DNA of 64,000 bases. Source: Atherinomorus stipes (lineage: Eukaryota > Chordata > Actinopteri > Atheriniformes > Atherinidae). The notes under the pieces are model-generated. The model was not told where the DNA came from. It ran no database searches and saw only the letters and a program-made list of their open reading frames with translations. The stretch covers positions 1 through 64,000 of the forward strand of contig JALJCO010001293.1 of assembly GCA_023101725.1 (NCBI GenBank). Direction: 5' to 3'. Shown piece after piece: positions 42,410-56,444 of the stretch. The position numbers and the translations under genes were made by a program. Numbering within the stretch: the stretch's first letter is position 1; every line of letters begins with the position of its first letter.

Positions 42410-42990
42410 CTTGAGTTTGATGGGAATGAATTCCTGCCCAGAGTGGAGGACTTCAAATATCTTGGGGCCTTCTTCACAAGTGTGGAAGTCTCAGCTTCTT
42501 TTGTGGTAAAGGAGATAATCCACAAGGTGGAAGCTCTCAATTTTCAGGTTGATCATTTTTCATTCATATGTTGATCGATGTTAATGGGTAGTCAACAAAC
42601 AGTGAGCTTGCAGATACAAACGGACAAATCTGGTTTCCTCTGCAGGGTAGATGGGTTCTAGCTTAGAGATAGGGTGAGAAGCTCAGTCATTGGGAAAGCC
42701 AGAATAGAACTGCTGCCCCTCTGCATCAAGAGGAGATACATGGGGTGCATTGTGCACCTGGTTTGGATGCCTTCTGGGCACATCACATTGTGTGAAGGCC
42801 CCAGGGAAGGCCCAGGCTACAATGGAGGGACAATGCCGCTTGACTGGCCTTGGAACGCCTCAAGATACCCTGGGACAAGTTGGAAGAAGTGGTTGGGGAG
42901 AGGGAAGTCTGGGTTCTCCCACTTAAGCTTTTGCCCTTGCAACCTGACCTCAGATAAGTGGTGGAAAATGGATGGTGGGCTGTAAAGACT
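42410..42990 (+). mobile_element. LINE 3' end fragment (Rex/RTE-like), copy 1
   Basis: The frame 42380-42574 has PRVEDFKYLGAFFTS, and the frame 42674-42985 has the equivalent of the C-terminal region (MRSSVIGKARIELLPLCIKR, then MPSGHITL). The DNA ends GATAAGTGGTGGAAAATGGA followed by TGG, the usual 3' terminus of this fish LINE. Several frameshifts; 5'-truncated, and internally shortened between the two frames. Confidence 0.75.
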
Positions 42991-43164
42991 TTCAGATAGA
43001 CTCCAGGTGCATGCTGGCAAAGATGTCGCCAAAACAGTTGAGCAGGGTCTAAGATGTTCATGGAATGCCATAATCAGGTGGCATATGGGTTGGCAATCTT
43101 AAGAAAGTCAGAAAGCAAGATACCACCATGGGTGATGAAGAATTACAGCTCCAGACTCATAATC

Positions 43165-43375
43165 TCATACATCTCTGTATGTATGTATGTATCAGAGAGC
43201 AGTAGGCTGCTACTTCAGGTGCCTGGAGAGCAGTTGGTAGAGGTTAATGACCTTGCTCAGGGGTCCACAGTGGATTACCTGAGTGCCGTGACGGGGACTC
43301 TAACCCGGGTCCTTCGCGCCAAGGCCCGCGACATTACCACTAGGCTACCCACTGCCCCCAATGATGTGATGTGAT
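43165..43375 (-). mobile_element. tRNA-derived SINE head
   Basis: On the minus strand: GGGTAGCCTAGTGGTAATG (A-box-like, about 43352-43334) and GGGTTAGAGTCCC (B-box-like, about 43307-43295). It then runs into a body that ends in (ATAC)n at 43193-43175. The tRNA resemblance is clear, but this is a repeat head, not a tRNA gene. Confidence 0.65.
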
Positions 43376-44907
43376 GGTTGATAAGCTGTAGGTGTATGCG
43401 CTGATGTGGCAATCTGAAGCTACAAAGGAATCCAAAAGAAGGGACACTGGAAGCTACAAAAAGATGTTAAAATCGCAAGAAGGAATTTTAAAAATAGCTT
43501 CTGTCTCTAAGGTTAAACTTCTGTTGATCCCACCAACACCACAGGTTCATCCACCATCTGCAGACTGTAGCTCTTGTTTGTTAAACTGGACTTTGTCAAA
43601 TGTATCCGAATTCTTCCCATGGAGGCTGCAAATAACTACAAAATCTGGTGTTCATTTATCCATAAGTTGTTGAGATCCTTCAGTGTTTCTTAAAAGCAAT
43701 CACTCAAATCTTTATTGATTATTGGTGTGTCATATGGAACATAAAGTCTTTCTAATGCCAAAAATTCATCTATCGGGTTGAAAAATATCAAAATCTAAAA
43801 CTTTTTTTTTCTAACGATGAACTCAAGTACCAAGCCTTGACCCTCTGACACAGAGGAAGGTGTTTAGTTGTCTGTAGTAACAGGATTAACTTTGACATCT
43901 TGCTTTGGATTCTTGGAAAGATGAATCAGAAACAACAGAAGGATCCCATCATCTCAAGCAATTCCTGTTTGAGTTAAATGAGCTTGTTGGCAGCTTCAGT
44001 GGCATTCAACACCCTGCATGAAATGTTCAAGATGTTACATAATGCACTGGACAACCGCACCATTGTAGATTTAGTTGCATGGTGAAATTATGCTGAAGAA
44101 GCTGGTGTGGCCTTGAATTACACTTCATGCAAAAGATCTGCTTCTACCAAAGAAATCTGAAATGATCCAAGTCATTAGTGATGCACTTTACGGATGAGTT
44201 TTCAGCTCTGAGAAGGGTGTGTTGACTTAATTCTTTATAACTTCAATGTAAACAAATCAGATCTTTTTAGATATATCATATCTACTACAGTATAACAGTT
44301 TGTGAAGTTTGTTTCTTTTTAAGTAATTGGAGCCTCTAATCTGCTTCCATTTCAGGGATTTGCAGCCCAACAATCTTTCACAGTGGTAATGACAGCTTGT
44401 GATAACCTTTGACCTTGCATGTAAGCTAGTAAAGCAGAGAAGTTCACGTGCGCTGTACTGGAATGTAAATGCATTCACTGTTGGCTGCAGGGGGAGGCTT
44501 TTAATCAGGTTTATCTGTTTACGTTAAAGTTTAGTCGTTCTCAGTCAGTTTGACCCAGAAAACTAGATGTATATAAATGAGCAACCGCTGCTGAAAGTCA
44601 TCATAATGCAGATTTGAGAATATCTTTAAGAATTTTTGTATCTTTAACTGATAATATACAACCTAATATCACACTTTGTCATCTTTTGATAGTAAGAGGA
44701 CATGTTTTATGCTAAACAGATTTAATTTCTAAGGCCCATTTTTCATGTTGCCACCTTCATACTTCCATGCATCTTTTACGTTGCCATGGTGGTTAGATTC
44801 ATTCATTCTCTAGTCACTGCCGCGTCACCAGTTTCAGACTCCAGTTTGTGGTAGGAATGCACCGCTATTAAATTGGTAACAACTGACAGACACTCACAGC
44901 TGTGTAC
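43376..44907. other. No feature recognised
   Basis: Intronic, no domain-bearing open frame. Confidence 0.45.
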
Positions 44908-45569
44908 CAGGGTCTGCACACTCGAAATACATAATCGTCGGCTGCATATGACACAGTGGCGTGCCAAGTACTGTCCGAATTCGAAGGAGCCTCCATATCC
45001 ACCTTACAAACCCACAATCGGTTTGGCCTGCACCAAAGGCTACTGGTGGTGTATCCTCTGCAGCCTAGTTTCTCCCAGAATTCATTGCACACAAGATGGA
45101 AGGGAACAAGCAGCAAAACTCCAAGTGTAATATTTGTATATATTTGATCCAATTGAAATGAAGTGATTACCAGCTACAAACATCAGCTAGCTAACCCCTG
45201 AGATAAATTCTAAAATACACAATCAAGCTTAAAATTAGTTTTTGCCGCAGAAAATGCATTTGTTTGACATTATTCAGTTCAGAAGAATGGGAACCAACAC
45301 AATCATTGTTAATGACTGATTAACACTGTGTTAACGTTTAAGTAACGATAGATAAATGAAAATAAAATGCCAGGGTCCACTCAGTTTTAACAATATCTGA
45401 AGGAGTTAATGGGAAGAATGCTGTCTTTAGTTAGGATTATGGGATTATGGGAAATTTTAGGCTGCTAGACTGTATTATTTCATGAACCGTAGGTTGCTTT
45501 GGAGTGCGCAGACTTCCTAGGACACTCTGTAGCCTAGATAGTCCACGCACTACGAATGTGTAGACCCTG
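44908..45569. mobile_element. Possible DNA transposon with CAGGGTCTRCACA ends
   Basis: Left CAGGGTCTGCACACTCGAAA and right (reversed) CAGGGTCTACACATTCGTAG form an inverted repeat of about 17 bases with few mismatches. No matching target duplication (CTGTGTAC before, AATTAGGA after). Non-coding. Confidence 0.5.
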
Positions 45570-48442
45570 AATTAGGACATCTCTTCCTTTTTTTCCTCAA
45601 AAACTCCCACAATCTCCATAGTTTTTGTCTTGGTCTGTTTCACAGAATATAACTAAATCAACAATACATCTGAGGTGACAACAAAATACAAAACTTTTCC
45701 AAAAATATGATTTGTTTCACCTGGAAGAAAGATTTTAGAAAATTAGAACCATATATTCTATAACATGCACACTGTTGCAGTCTTTTAAGATTTTGTGTTC
45801 ACGGCAGTTTTTTTCTTTTGGTTTCTAAAACACTAAAATAATTCTTCTTTTTTCAGTCTTGTGTTTTTGGGCAGCTGTATTTTTGCAGCTGTGCTTTGTT
45901 TTCTAAAATGTTTTTTTTTTTCTTCGTTTTGTTAAAAAAGCAAACTTTGGCTTTGGTTTTTCTTTGTTATGCTTTATCAGATAATAGACTTTTTTTTTTC
46001 TTTAGTTATGTGAAATATTTTGGCCGTGTTTCTGTATTTTGCACCTTTAGACCACATATCAACATCACAATGAATCTGAATCAATGTCCCGCGAGTTTTA
46101 AGTCTGTAACTCTCACAGCTGTTAAACACAGCACTATGAAAAGAATCAGAATCAGACATGCTGGGATGATCCCTGGTTGAGAAACCCTGGCGTTACAGCA
46201 GCGTTATAAGAACAGAATAGAAAAGAAGAATAAGATGCCACAATATATAAAACTGACTAATACAAACAGAAACAAACCTACAGTAGAGTAATATACAGTA
46301 TGAGTTAGTATACAGAAAAATAGCTTAACCACAGCTTCACCTCCACTTTACCATAACCTGAAATTAAAGAAAGTTCCCTGTTAAGTTGGTAAATGTCCAC
46401 ATTAGATTTATTTCCATACAATGTGGGAAAACTGAGGGTGATTTAAACACAAACTACTAAGAATCTGTGCAGCGTGAGAAGATGTGTGAGGTGTTGTGTG
46501 TTGGATGTGACAGTGTAGATGACGGAGAATTCCCCAGAGTCAACAGCGTGTTTATTGTGGTCAACGCTGACGTTTCCTCGTATGAGAAAAGTAGCTGAGC
46601 AGCCAGAAGCTCTAACTCAGACACTAAATGATGTCATTTTAATTTCACCTCAGTGATGTCACTTAGTAGAAACTGTTGCTAAAATGAAAAATCTTGAGAC
46701 AGATTTGAAACAGAAATCTTTAAATCTAAAACTACAGATGTTTCAGCTCTTTGCGGCTTAATATATCATTCTAATAACCCTTTCAGCCATTTGAATTTTC
46801 CCTTGTTCCTCATTTTTTCATTCTTGTGGGATCATCGAGACCCACCAGAGAGAACAGAATAGTTCAGCTACAATCTGTGCCATTATAAAAATACATCCAC
46901 AGGCTCCTCTTGAGTCATCATTGCTCACCATGTCCACACAAAAGCACATTTACACAACACTTTTGCCCACCCATGCTGGACTGCCCACCCACAGACATCT
47001 AAAGGACCCCACAGCGCACACGCTAGCTCACTTGGTGTCCTTTTACCAAACTCACCGTGCGTCCTTTGGTCAGCGTCTGCTTTTAACTGACCTTAATGTT
47101 TTTATCACCCACTTGTGTAAAACACAGCGGTTAGTTTGGTGTTCACAGCAAAGAGCCAAACAGTGATGTAGTTCTTCGGACGAGGTTTACATCAGTGTTG
47201 CCAGTTGGAGCTACAGCTAAATAATCAAAAGTTCCTTAAACATACATACAAATGCTCTCCAGCTGTTTCCTTGATTGAGATTAAATGTCACATTACAGCC
47301 ATTAGGCTTATTTTCAGTTTGTGGGCTTTCCTAATTTGAGGTTTAAAGGTTTTGGCAAATTTTTTTCACGAGAAGGTGCCAAATTGACTGAAATCAGGCA
47401 GTTTTATATATTAATAGGATACATTATTTACCCTTCTATGCCCTTTTTGATCCCATCAAGAAAAGCAATAAATAACTCACTGCCATCTGCTTCAACTTGC
47501 TAATGAGAAAATCTCAAGTTACCCTTTCCAATAACATGCAGATGTTTGTTTCTTATTGGTCCAGATAAAAAAAAAACTGGATCAATAAAAGCATTTATTA
47601 GGGTGTTATTAAGGGAAACCAGACGAAAGAGTCACCTTTTGATCTTTTCTAAGCCAGTGTGTAAAGTTAAATAAAAGTCTAATGATCTGGTTCAATGATT
47701 TCTACTTGGAACAGTAAAAACAGGGCTGGGTGTGGGTCTTAAAAACGCCAGGCACATAAGTTAAAAGCATTTTGGTAATCTTGACATGTAAAATGATCAG
47801 TGTGAGAAGCCACAGAAAGTCTCAGATTTTTCTTCCACCTCGTTGTCAGGTGCTGTGCTTTTTGCTACTTGCAGGATATGAACGACAGCCTGTGGTCAAG
47901 CTAGCCACCATAAAATTTGTTTTTGGTTCACACTCTGACCTCAGAATGAGGTCTCACTTACCTTCAGCGAAGTAAGACATTGTTTGGATGGAGAAGTAGC
48001 GTCAGACTCCTGTTCTAGAGAAAGTAGCCAGAGTACGTCTAAGAAGTTGCCAAGAATGTCTGAGGGGTTCATTGTTTTGTTTCTCTGAGGTGGAAATAAA
48101 GTTCTGTCATGCAAAGTTTGGGTATTCTGTCTCAGCTACTTTTAATTAGCTGGATGTTGATGCTTCATTTCTCACCAACCAGTGTCCGACATGGTCTCTT
48201 GAACATTTCCAGGGCTAACATTATTAGTGTAACCAGATCCATAAACGTGCCATCCCATCATCTTTCTGTGTGATGTCACGTCCAATTCAGAGACTTCCAG
48301 TATTAAATACCTAAAGGTGAAAAGGTCGCACAAGCAAAACGTCAGGACAGGGTTAATTAATCTCAGTTTCACAAATCTGTTTTGGCCTTCTCAAAAGCTT
48401 GCTAACTTTCTGGGCCTGGTCGCCTTCATAAGAGGAGTGTTA
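45570..48442. other. No gene recognised; T-rich patches
   Basis: T-runs near 45909-45920 and 45990-46000. An open frame at 46921-47166 (+) has no domain. Nothing else can be supported. Confidence 0.45.
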
Positions 48443-49053
48443 GGGTGCATTCACACCAGGATAGTCCGGGGTCTCGGTCCAATTGGGCGGAGATTTCTGG
48501 AAAATGTCACACCTTTCACTGCTTCGGTTTGCGTTTAAACTGCAGTAACTGAAGCACACCAAACTGCCTGGTTAAACCACCTTAGTTAAAACAACTGCTC
48601 GTCAGGGGGCGACACTCCTCAATACAACCACTGATCAATGATGAAGAAGCAGGAGGAAGAAGAAAACCGGACTCCGTGATTAAAGTGGAAATCTTTCTGC
48701 TTCTTATTATTAGGCTACTCCATCTCTGTCTACACATTTCCCAGTTGTTTTTCCTCAGCTTCTTCAAACAGGGTTTGTTTGCTTTGTTTTTCCTCCGACC
48801 CAAACGATAATCTACCCCACTTCATTCGACTTCTTCTTGATACTTTATTGCGGTCAACAAACATCACTTCCATTAGGTGCGCTGGATAGTACAATAGTCC
48901 ATTTGCAAGTGATTCGAGACCCCCAGCTTTCTGGCGGACCAGAACCCGCTTCTTTGGCGTGCACCAGAGTACGGTTGGTGTTCAGACTGCGCCAAATGAA
49001 ATGGACAACGGTCCATTTAAAGCAGACCAAACAGCCAGAACATGATCGCACCC
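48443..49053. mobile_element. PIF/Harbinger-type MITE, TTA target
   Basis: Starts GGGTGCATTCACACCAGG and ends (reversed) GGGTGCGATCATGTTCTGG. TTA stands at 48440-48442 and 49054-49056. Contains CGGTCCATTT-like subterminal sequence and no recognisable protein. Confidence 0.7.
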
Positions 49054-49346
49054 TTAGAACATCCCTATTTTTTCAGTTCTTAATGGAAAGACAGGGTTAT
49101 AAGTAACCGAGAAAAGTTGGGAGACCTCTGGGAAATGGTACCATCACTTTTCACGGCTTGATCAACTTCTGTTATCACAGAACAGATTGAAGTTTTGGAC
49201 TCATTTCTTGCTGCCTGAAAAAGGCCTTTTGTATGAATATGAAATGTGCATTAATTTTCAGTGCAGGGAGACCTTATTCTTTTTTTAAACCTCTGGCAGC
49301 TCATAATTTACCTTTGCATTATAATGCTTTAACTGCTTGAATTAAA

Positions 49347-49409
<63 letters not shown>

Positions 49410-51549
49410 CCAAAACTTTTGACCAGTAGTGTCTATGAAATGAAATTATACATCTATTTCTTCACATAGTGATTTTTTTAATTCCTTAATCCAGAAAAAT
49501 TAATCTCTGCTTATTGTCCTTTTATATTAATTCAGCCCTGAACACAGCTTTTATCTCACTTTCTCTTTCTCTGTCTCAGTCTCATCAAACCGCAGTCGCC
49601 TCAAGCATTTCCGTTGTCACGTGTGCACAGGTGACAGAGACAAACTGGAAAGTCCTGACCTCTTCTCGCTCTTTTCTTTACCTCTGTCATCCTTCTCTCC
49701 TTTCCTTTTCTGTCCCCCTTATTCTCAGAACAACATCAGGAACCAGAAACTTAACCCTCCTAAGTGGCCACCTTAGATAACGCAGCTCGCAGACTCGTAA
49801 ACTTACAGTTACCATAAAACTCCAAGATACCCAAACAGTCAATATCTTTATCGCGACCAGTCTTAACAGTCCTTTTAAACTAAACATTAACATGCTCAAT
49901 TGTTCTAAGAAGGAGGAAGTTAAAAAGAAAGAAAGAAATGGTGAGCAGGTCCACCCTGCTTTTGTATGTCTTTAAACTTTATTTAAACTGGAAGGAATCC
50001 AAAGCAGCAAAACTCACAAAGAAAGGTCATAGTTCCACACGCACAAGCAGGGAGTGGTATTCTGCTGTCTCTCTGTGGGGTTGTGTACACTGTTATGAAC
50101 ACTGGCTCATGCAGTCCTGCATGCACAAACAACTGCAAAACATATGCATTTGCGTTGTGGTTGACAGGTAAAACAGAAATCTCACAGCAAAGCAACGGCT
50201 TCAAATGCACTTATCTAAGAAGTAACACACTTCATTCCTCATGACAACTAAGCTAAGTAGATCTTTTAAACACAGGGAACACACACTAGACATGAAGACG
50301 CAAAGGAAGTAACTAACTGAGGTAAAGTCATTAATGCCTCTTAAGAGCCGAGAGCTGTCTTCTTGGATGGATTTGTAAGAGAACAAAGCATGTGCAGACC
50401 ATATGAAAAGTCTTAATGTCCATTTTGTTGAATAAATCACTACCTGAGGCCACAGACAAATCCCTATAGGATCCAGATTGTTCGGTATGATTTAAAACTT
50501 CAAAAGGGAACCTTGAGATAATAGTGGAAGTGGTAATTTGTCAGTGCGACTGCAAAGTTTTAAGATGACTCTTCCAACAAGAGCTTAGACTCCCTAAGCT
50601 GCAACAGCTGCTTAAATCTGCAAAAGGGAAGGGGTCTTTTCTATGCATCACTGTCTGCTCTGCATGAGGCTGTAAAATTCATGATGAGCATCTATATGCA
50701 CTTTTAATTTGTCTTTTGATTATGTTTTATCACAGTTAGTGCTCAGTGATTGGGTATGGTGAGTAACCCAGGGTCTGCTCAAGAAAAATCCCCTTTATCA
50801 TCATGAAATTACGCTTAAGCTGCAATCAGAGCAGTCTTTTATGTCAAAGAAATTGGCCTGAAGTCATGTATCATCACTTCAGTGAAAAAAAAAAGAAGAA
50901 AAAAGAAATTCACTTTCAGAGTGGAATTACGTCATCATAAGATCAAGGCAGTTTTGAATCAGCAGTAAACATTTAAATAACAATCATCCCATACTGCATT
51001 TTTATTCAAGATCTGTCTTTTAAGTAAAGATAGAGGCCTACAGAAAGGAGATTCTACAAAGATGAACACATTTTAAGCGTTAAAAAGTTAAGTTTGTGGA
51101 AACTGCTGAGGATCTGAAATTGTAAATAATCAAAGAATTAAGTGTTAAATGGGCCCCTGTGCCAGCATTTTTAAGTGTAATTGATTAATTAAAATTTATC
51201 AGTTTTTCAAATTACAACAAAATTTCTCCATTTCAGAAGCCTACTCTCTTAAATTTAAAGGATATAAGTGTTTACGAGTGGTCTGATGAAAGATTGTTAA
51301 ATAAGATGGATGTCGTATCCGGTTACATCTGAAGAGCTGATAGTGAAGCCAGATGGGCGTTTCCCACCGTCACTATCTTGCCGTGTCACGTGTGTCTCCT
51401 TAATCCGGGAACATACTAACATAGGCAAGGACAGAGCCGCTCCGAGCCACGTGGCAAATGATTGACACCGAAGCTAAATGCTAACCGAGCTAATCCGAAG
51501 TTAACAGGAACAAACAAAGACAGGCAGTTTAAAGCTAAGGCACGCTCAG
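49054..51549. other. Intron; poly-A plus (TA)n microsatellite, no gene
   Basis: A-run 49344-49364 followed by (TA)n to 49406, which may be the tail of a lost retroposon. The A/G-rich patch 50885-50908 is simple sequence. No gene. Confidence 0.5.
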
Positions 51550-51780
51550 ACTTGCTAGCTGGGTTTCCATTACACCTGGCATTGCGCAAAACCTAAATAT
51601 CGCAATTTAAAACTGCTAATGGAAACACCTACATTTCGAAAAAAAACTCTCAAATACCGCAAAAAAGTTTTTACGCTTGAGGTGTAAATTCAGACATTTG
51701 GATATAGCAGTTTTTCGCCTAAGTGTAATGCAAACACTTTTTTCACAATTACTCGCCATCAGGCGTGACGTAGGGGTTAA
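51550..51780. mobile_element. MITE-like fragment, GGGTTTCCATTA type
   Basis: GCTGGGTTTCCATTACACC at about 51559 and internal TAATGGAAACAC at about 51617 form a small inverted repeat. The later AAGTGTAATGCAAACAC resembles it. Ends not resolved. Confidence 0.4.
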
Positions 51781-54416
51781 AATCCAGTTATTTCTTCTTA
51801 ATTATGATGAATATGATCTACAATTTTTGGGCAACCAGGAAGTAGCTTTACTTTTCACCAGTGGAGTTTAACCCTCGAGTCTGATACTGTCTGATGCCCC
51901 CTAGTGGATACCTTTTGTACAACAATAATTCTGAGATCACATGGTACATGTATGCAAATTGTTTCTGTCTATTTATTATTTAAAAATTGTTAAAGGATGA
52001 AATAAAGATTTTCGATTCTTATAAAAAGAATTTTTTTTGTCCAATGTTTCTTTGATCAGGCCTTAAAGGATTGAATTTATACTGTATCACCTTTTCATCA
52101 AAGTTGTTGACTTAACTCGTTTATTCTTCTATTTACTCCACGTTGTTGCATGCAGGGTGGCTAAGAAGCGCTCAATTTGATATGATTTGATTTGAACAGA
52201 AGTCCTTTAGCTGGGTCTATAAAGAGTTTTGTCAGGCTTGAAGGATAATCTTTGTGGCCATTAACTGGTGGTAATGTTGGTTCACTGTTTCATAGTTGGT
52301 CGTTTTGGATTAAACCACAGAGATTTTGAGTCCCAGCTGACCCCAGGATTAATTGAACAGTAAATGCAGCACAAATGCACTTTGACTGACACAAATGTGG
52401 CAAAGGTTTGAATGCAAAAGTGATGCAGAATCAAAATTCACCATTTTAAAGTTTGAGGGTTTTTTTAGGATCAGGAGATTCAATCCTCTGTGACCCCCTG
52501 ATGAGTGGCTTTTTGCCTGATTTCCTTCATCTAAATTCCTGCTTGATTCTCCAAACTAAGAGAGTTCTGCTATTTGGTGAAGATAAGATATTGAATGCTT
52601 TTGTATGTAGGTTTTAAAGACTAATGTTCTCTCTGAATTACCAGTTTGCACCAATTGTTTTGGAAACTATGTTTACACATCTTGTGCTCATGATAAAGAC
52701 ATGCACTGTAGACAACAATGTTTTGTAAACTGGAAATATTTCCCTGTGACATCGCATGAGCCAGAATGTTGTTATCTGACTGTTTCACTTTTTGTTCATG
52801 TAATCAGAAAACAGGTCTTTTGGTCTTTCCCTTGACACAGCCCACTCATTTTTGCATTTTAAGTCACGCACTGCTGCTATCGTGGGAAATTTACAAAGTC
52901 CAAACACAGATAGATGACTTGCATCTTTAGGGAAACAAGCCAGCCATTGAGAGTGGGCAAGAGGAGGTGGCATTCGGAAGTTGAGGATCAGTTTGAGATC
53001 ATTTTAATCAGCTTTAGGCTGGGGTTGGGGCTTCCTCATGTTTCCTGATGAACAGTGATCAGCGTATAACTTTCCAAATCCTTTTTATTCAGTCTAATTT
53101 TGGTTCGCAGATACTGAAACTGCAGAGCTGCAACTTAGCTGATTTTCAAAATTTAAATCCTAAGTTGTGAGTCACCATTAATCAGCAGTACAAAGCAGTT
53201 TAATGCCCTTTATTTAAAATTTGATATCCCCATTTGAAACGTCTGTCTTCTCAAGCAAACTGCTGTTGGCATGTGAGGCACAGCCAGAGCTCATGTGGTT
53301 GTATGAACCCATGTTAGAAACAGCGGTTTCTGTTCCCCAATTGTCTAATGATTGTGTTTTTGGCTAAGATTTTCAAAACACTCCCTTGGAAGCTGTTATG
53401 TATGTGTGCAGAGCTTTGGCAGGCCTCCCATAAGGGAGTTTCTGTCTTCTCATTGCAGACAAAAACTTGGCCCTCAGTCCAGAGTGAGGTAGAATCTCAC
53501 AATTTATCCAGTGTTCATAATCAAAATGAAAATGACCCTTTTTTGTGAGCGTGCATGTTTGGAAACCAAAGGATCCTTCGCAGAAAATGCCTGGTCTGAT
53601 TGCTCTTTAACATGATGAATTACTCAGAGAGCTGTTGGTCTTTAAACACATAACCAGGATGAATCGGACGGCTTTGACAAATAAATCAGTGTCAGCACCA
53701 CATTGGCTGTCTGCCCAGTACACCCGAAGCCCTGAAGGGATGATAAAGCAGGAAAAACAGACACACAAAGGCTGCACACCATGCTGCAAACACATACCCA
53801 TGCATTTACTCTACCTAACATAGCAAGAATCTGATATAAACCTAAAAGATAAAGTAACACACAGGTGTCTGCTGTTAAAAACCTAAAATGACTCATTGTA
53901 ACTGATCCACAGCGCACATGATTATCAGAGGCTTGCATGTGCATGCAGTGCGTTATTACTCTCTTGGTTGACATAAAAAATAACTTTGTGAGGTGCAGGT
54001 TTGGACAATTGCTTACGGCAGGTGAAGAGCCGCACTCATTCATCAAAGTCTACTCATAGCAGCTAGCTGTAGCTTAAAGTGGTTCAGGATAATATCTGAG
54101 CAGTATGCCTACCTCACAGTCTATACAATGCACCTCTGTTCGCTCCCTATGAGTATACAAGCTTTCTTAAATAAGTTCAGCATGTCTTTTTCACTAAATC
54201 TCATTACTGCCTATAACATCCATGCTAATAGGAACCCAGAAGCATTAAAAGCTGTTCAATCCATAAAATATGGCTGGTTGTGAAGTTGTTACACCATTTA
54301 TAGACGTCTGTCTGCTACCACTGATTTGGTTCTGCATACTTATTAGTGGACTGAACTTTTTTCCCTCTGTGTGTTCTGCTCATGTTTAACAGTTTCTGTG
54401 TTTTATACATATATGT
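51781..54416. other. No feature recognised
   Basis: Intronic. Open frames (for example 53348-53548 + and 54046-53642 -) lack domains. Confidence 0.45.
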
Positions 54417-55660
54417 ATACTATTTTGCCAAAAGTATTCGCTCACCTGCCTTGACTAACACATGAGCCTAAGTGACATCCCATTTCTAAGCTATAGGGTT
54501 TAATATGACGTTGATCCACCCTTTGCAGCTAGAACAGCTTCAACTCCTCTGAAAGCGGTCCACAAGGTTTAGGTTTTTGTTTATGTGAGTTTTTGACCAT
54601 TCTTCCAGAAGCGCATTTGTGAGGTCACACACTGATGTTGGACAAGACGGCCTGGCTCTCAGTCTCCACTCTGATTCATCCCAAAGGTGTTCTATCGGGT
54701 TGAAGTTAGGACTCTGTGCAGGCCAGTCAAGTTCAACCACACCAGACTCTGCATCCATGTCTTTATGGACCTGCTTTGTGCACTGGTGCACATGGTGGTC
54801 ATGTTAGAAGAGGAAGGGGTCGGCTCCAAACTGTTCCCACAAAGTTGGGAGCATGGAATTGTCCAAAATGTCTTGGTATGCTGAAGCATTCAGAGTTCCT
54901 TTCACTAGAACGAAGGGGCCAAGCCCAACTCCTGAAAGACAAGCCCACACCATAATCCCTCCTCCACCAAACTTAGTTTACACTCTGCACAATGCAATCA
55001 GACAAGTACCGTTCTCCTGGCTACAGCCAAACCCAGACTTGTCCATCAGATTGCCAGATGGAGAAGCGCAATTTGTCACTCCAGAGAACACCTCCACTGC
55101 TCTAGAGTCCAGTAGTGGCATGTTTTACACCACTGCATCCGACGCTTTGCATTGCACTTGGTAATGTATGGCTTGGATGCAGCTGCTCGACCATGGAAAC
55201 CCATTCCATGAAGCTCCCTGCGCACTGTTCTTGAGCTGATCTGAAGGCAACATTCAGAGGTCTGTAGTGATTGACTCTGCAGAAAGTTGCCGACCTCTTT
55301 GCGCTATGCGGCAGCATCCGCTGACCCCGTCCGTCAGTTTACATGGCCTACCACTTTGTGGCTGAGTTGCTGTCGTTCCCAATCACTTCCACTTTCTTAT
55401 AATACAGCTGACAGTTGACTGTTGAATATTTAGGAGGGGGGAAATTTCACGACTGGATTTGTTGCACAGGTGGCATCCTATCACAGTTCCACACTGGAAT
55501 TAACTGCGCTCCTGAGAGCGACATTCTTTCACAAATGTTTGTAAAAACAGTCTACTTCGCTAGCTGCTTCATTTTAAACACTTGTGACCATGGAAGAGAT
55601 TGGAACACCTGATTCCCATCATTTGGATGGGTGAGCAAATACTTTTGGCAATACAGTGTG
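54417..55660 (-). mobile_element. Tc1-like transposon, near full length, decayed gene
   Basis: Ends: left TACTATTTTGCCAAAAGTAT, right (reversed) CACTGTATTGCCAAAAGTAT, with GCTCACC following on both sides. TA dinucleotides flank it. About 1.24 kb, the usual size for an element with one transposase gene read on the minus strand. Left edge accurate to a few bases. Confidence 0.88.
54540..55400 (-). pseudogene. Tc1-like transposase, frameshifted
   Basis: The best frame, 54791-54540, encodes the C-terminal part: ELDWPAQSPNFNPIEHLWDE with the third catalytic acid (Glu of PIEHLW), then RARPSCPTSVCDLTNALLEEW. The preceding part (55400-54790) is spread over other frames and encodes the catalytic core; the antisense text at 55120-55200 shows the region before the first Asp. 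Multiple indels and stops make it inactive. Family role: cut-and-paste at TA sites. Confidence 0.82.
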
Positions 55661-55669
55661 TATAACTCG

Positions 55670-56440
55670 GCAAAAAAAAAGTCGCCAACAAAAAAAAAGG
55701 ACAAATATAAAATATTGTGGTGGAACACCTTTAGATTGAGGTGGGGGGGGAAAAAAAGGAAAAAGGGGGCCCAGCATTCGCTGTGTTTCCAGAAGCTTCT
55801 GCAATGTCACCAGATTTGTTTGCATCCTGTTGCATCAATTTTTCACCAAGATCTTGATGATGATTGTAGAGTCTGACCACAGCACATCCCAAAGATTCTC
55901 AATGGGGTTCAGGTCTGGACTCTGCGGGGGCCAATCCATGTGTGAAAATGATGTCTGATGATCCCTGAACCATCTTTCACAATCTGAGCCCCATAAATTC
56001 TGGCACGGTCATCTTGGAATATGCCTGTGCCATCAGGAAAGAAACATCCATTGATGGAATAACCTGGTCATTCAGTATATTCAGGTATCAGCTGACCTCA
56101 TTCTTTGAGCTCATACTGTTGCTGAACGCTTGACCCGAGCAACTGCAGCAACCCCAGATCATCACACTGCCCCCACAGGCTCATACAGTAGCACTAGGCA
56201 TGATGCTGCATCACTTCATCTGCCTTTCCGGCCACATTTCTTCCTGGAAGACGATGGTCCACTATCCTTCCAGTTTTTCATAATGCGTTGGACTGTTCTG
56301 AACCCAGTTTTAGTAGTTTCTGCATCTCTTTAGATGTTTTCACCTCTTGATGCCAATGATCTGACCCTTCTCAGACAGGCTAACATCTTTTCCAAGACCA
56401 CGGATGTGTCTTTCCACATAGTTGTTTAGGATATATAAGT
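55670..56440 (-). mobile_element. Second Tc1-like transposon relic
   Basis: On the minus strand, 55930-55840 encodes [20 protein letters not shown], the third-acid region of a different Tc1 family, ending in a stop soon after. Further text to 56430 (GGTCATCTTGG, CACACTGCCCCCACAGG) is the reverse of a typical transposase body. Frames are broken. It lies head-on to the preceding element. Ends are not clear. Confidence 0.75.
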
Positions 56441-56444
56441 ATGT

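Noticed and set aside
43295..43355. tRNA gene on the minus strand
   Set aside because: Same reasoning: tRNA-like head of a SINE, with degenerate B box.
45896..46180. 94-codon plus-strand open frame with hydrophobic start
   Set aside because: The hydrophobic part comes from T-runs; no signal for a real gene.
53459..53488. Short exon (TTCTCATTGCAG acceptor, GAG/GTAGAA donor) of the TNF-ligand gene
   Set aside because: Only ten codons (TKTWPSVQSE), no resemblance to the stalk or TNF domain; splice-like words of this quality are expected by chance in 43 kb.
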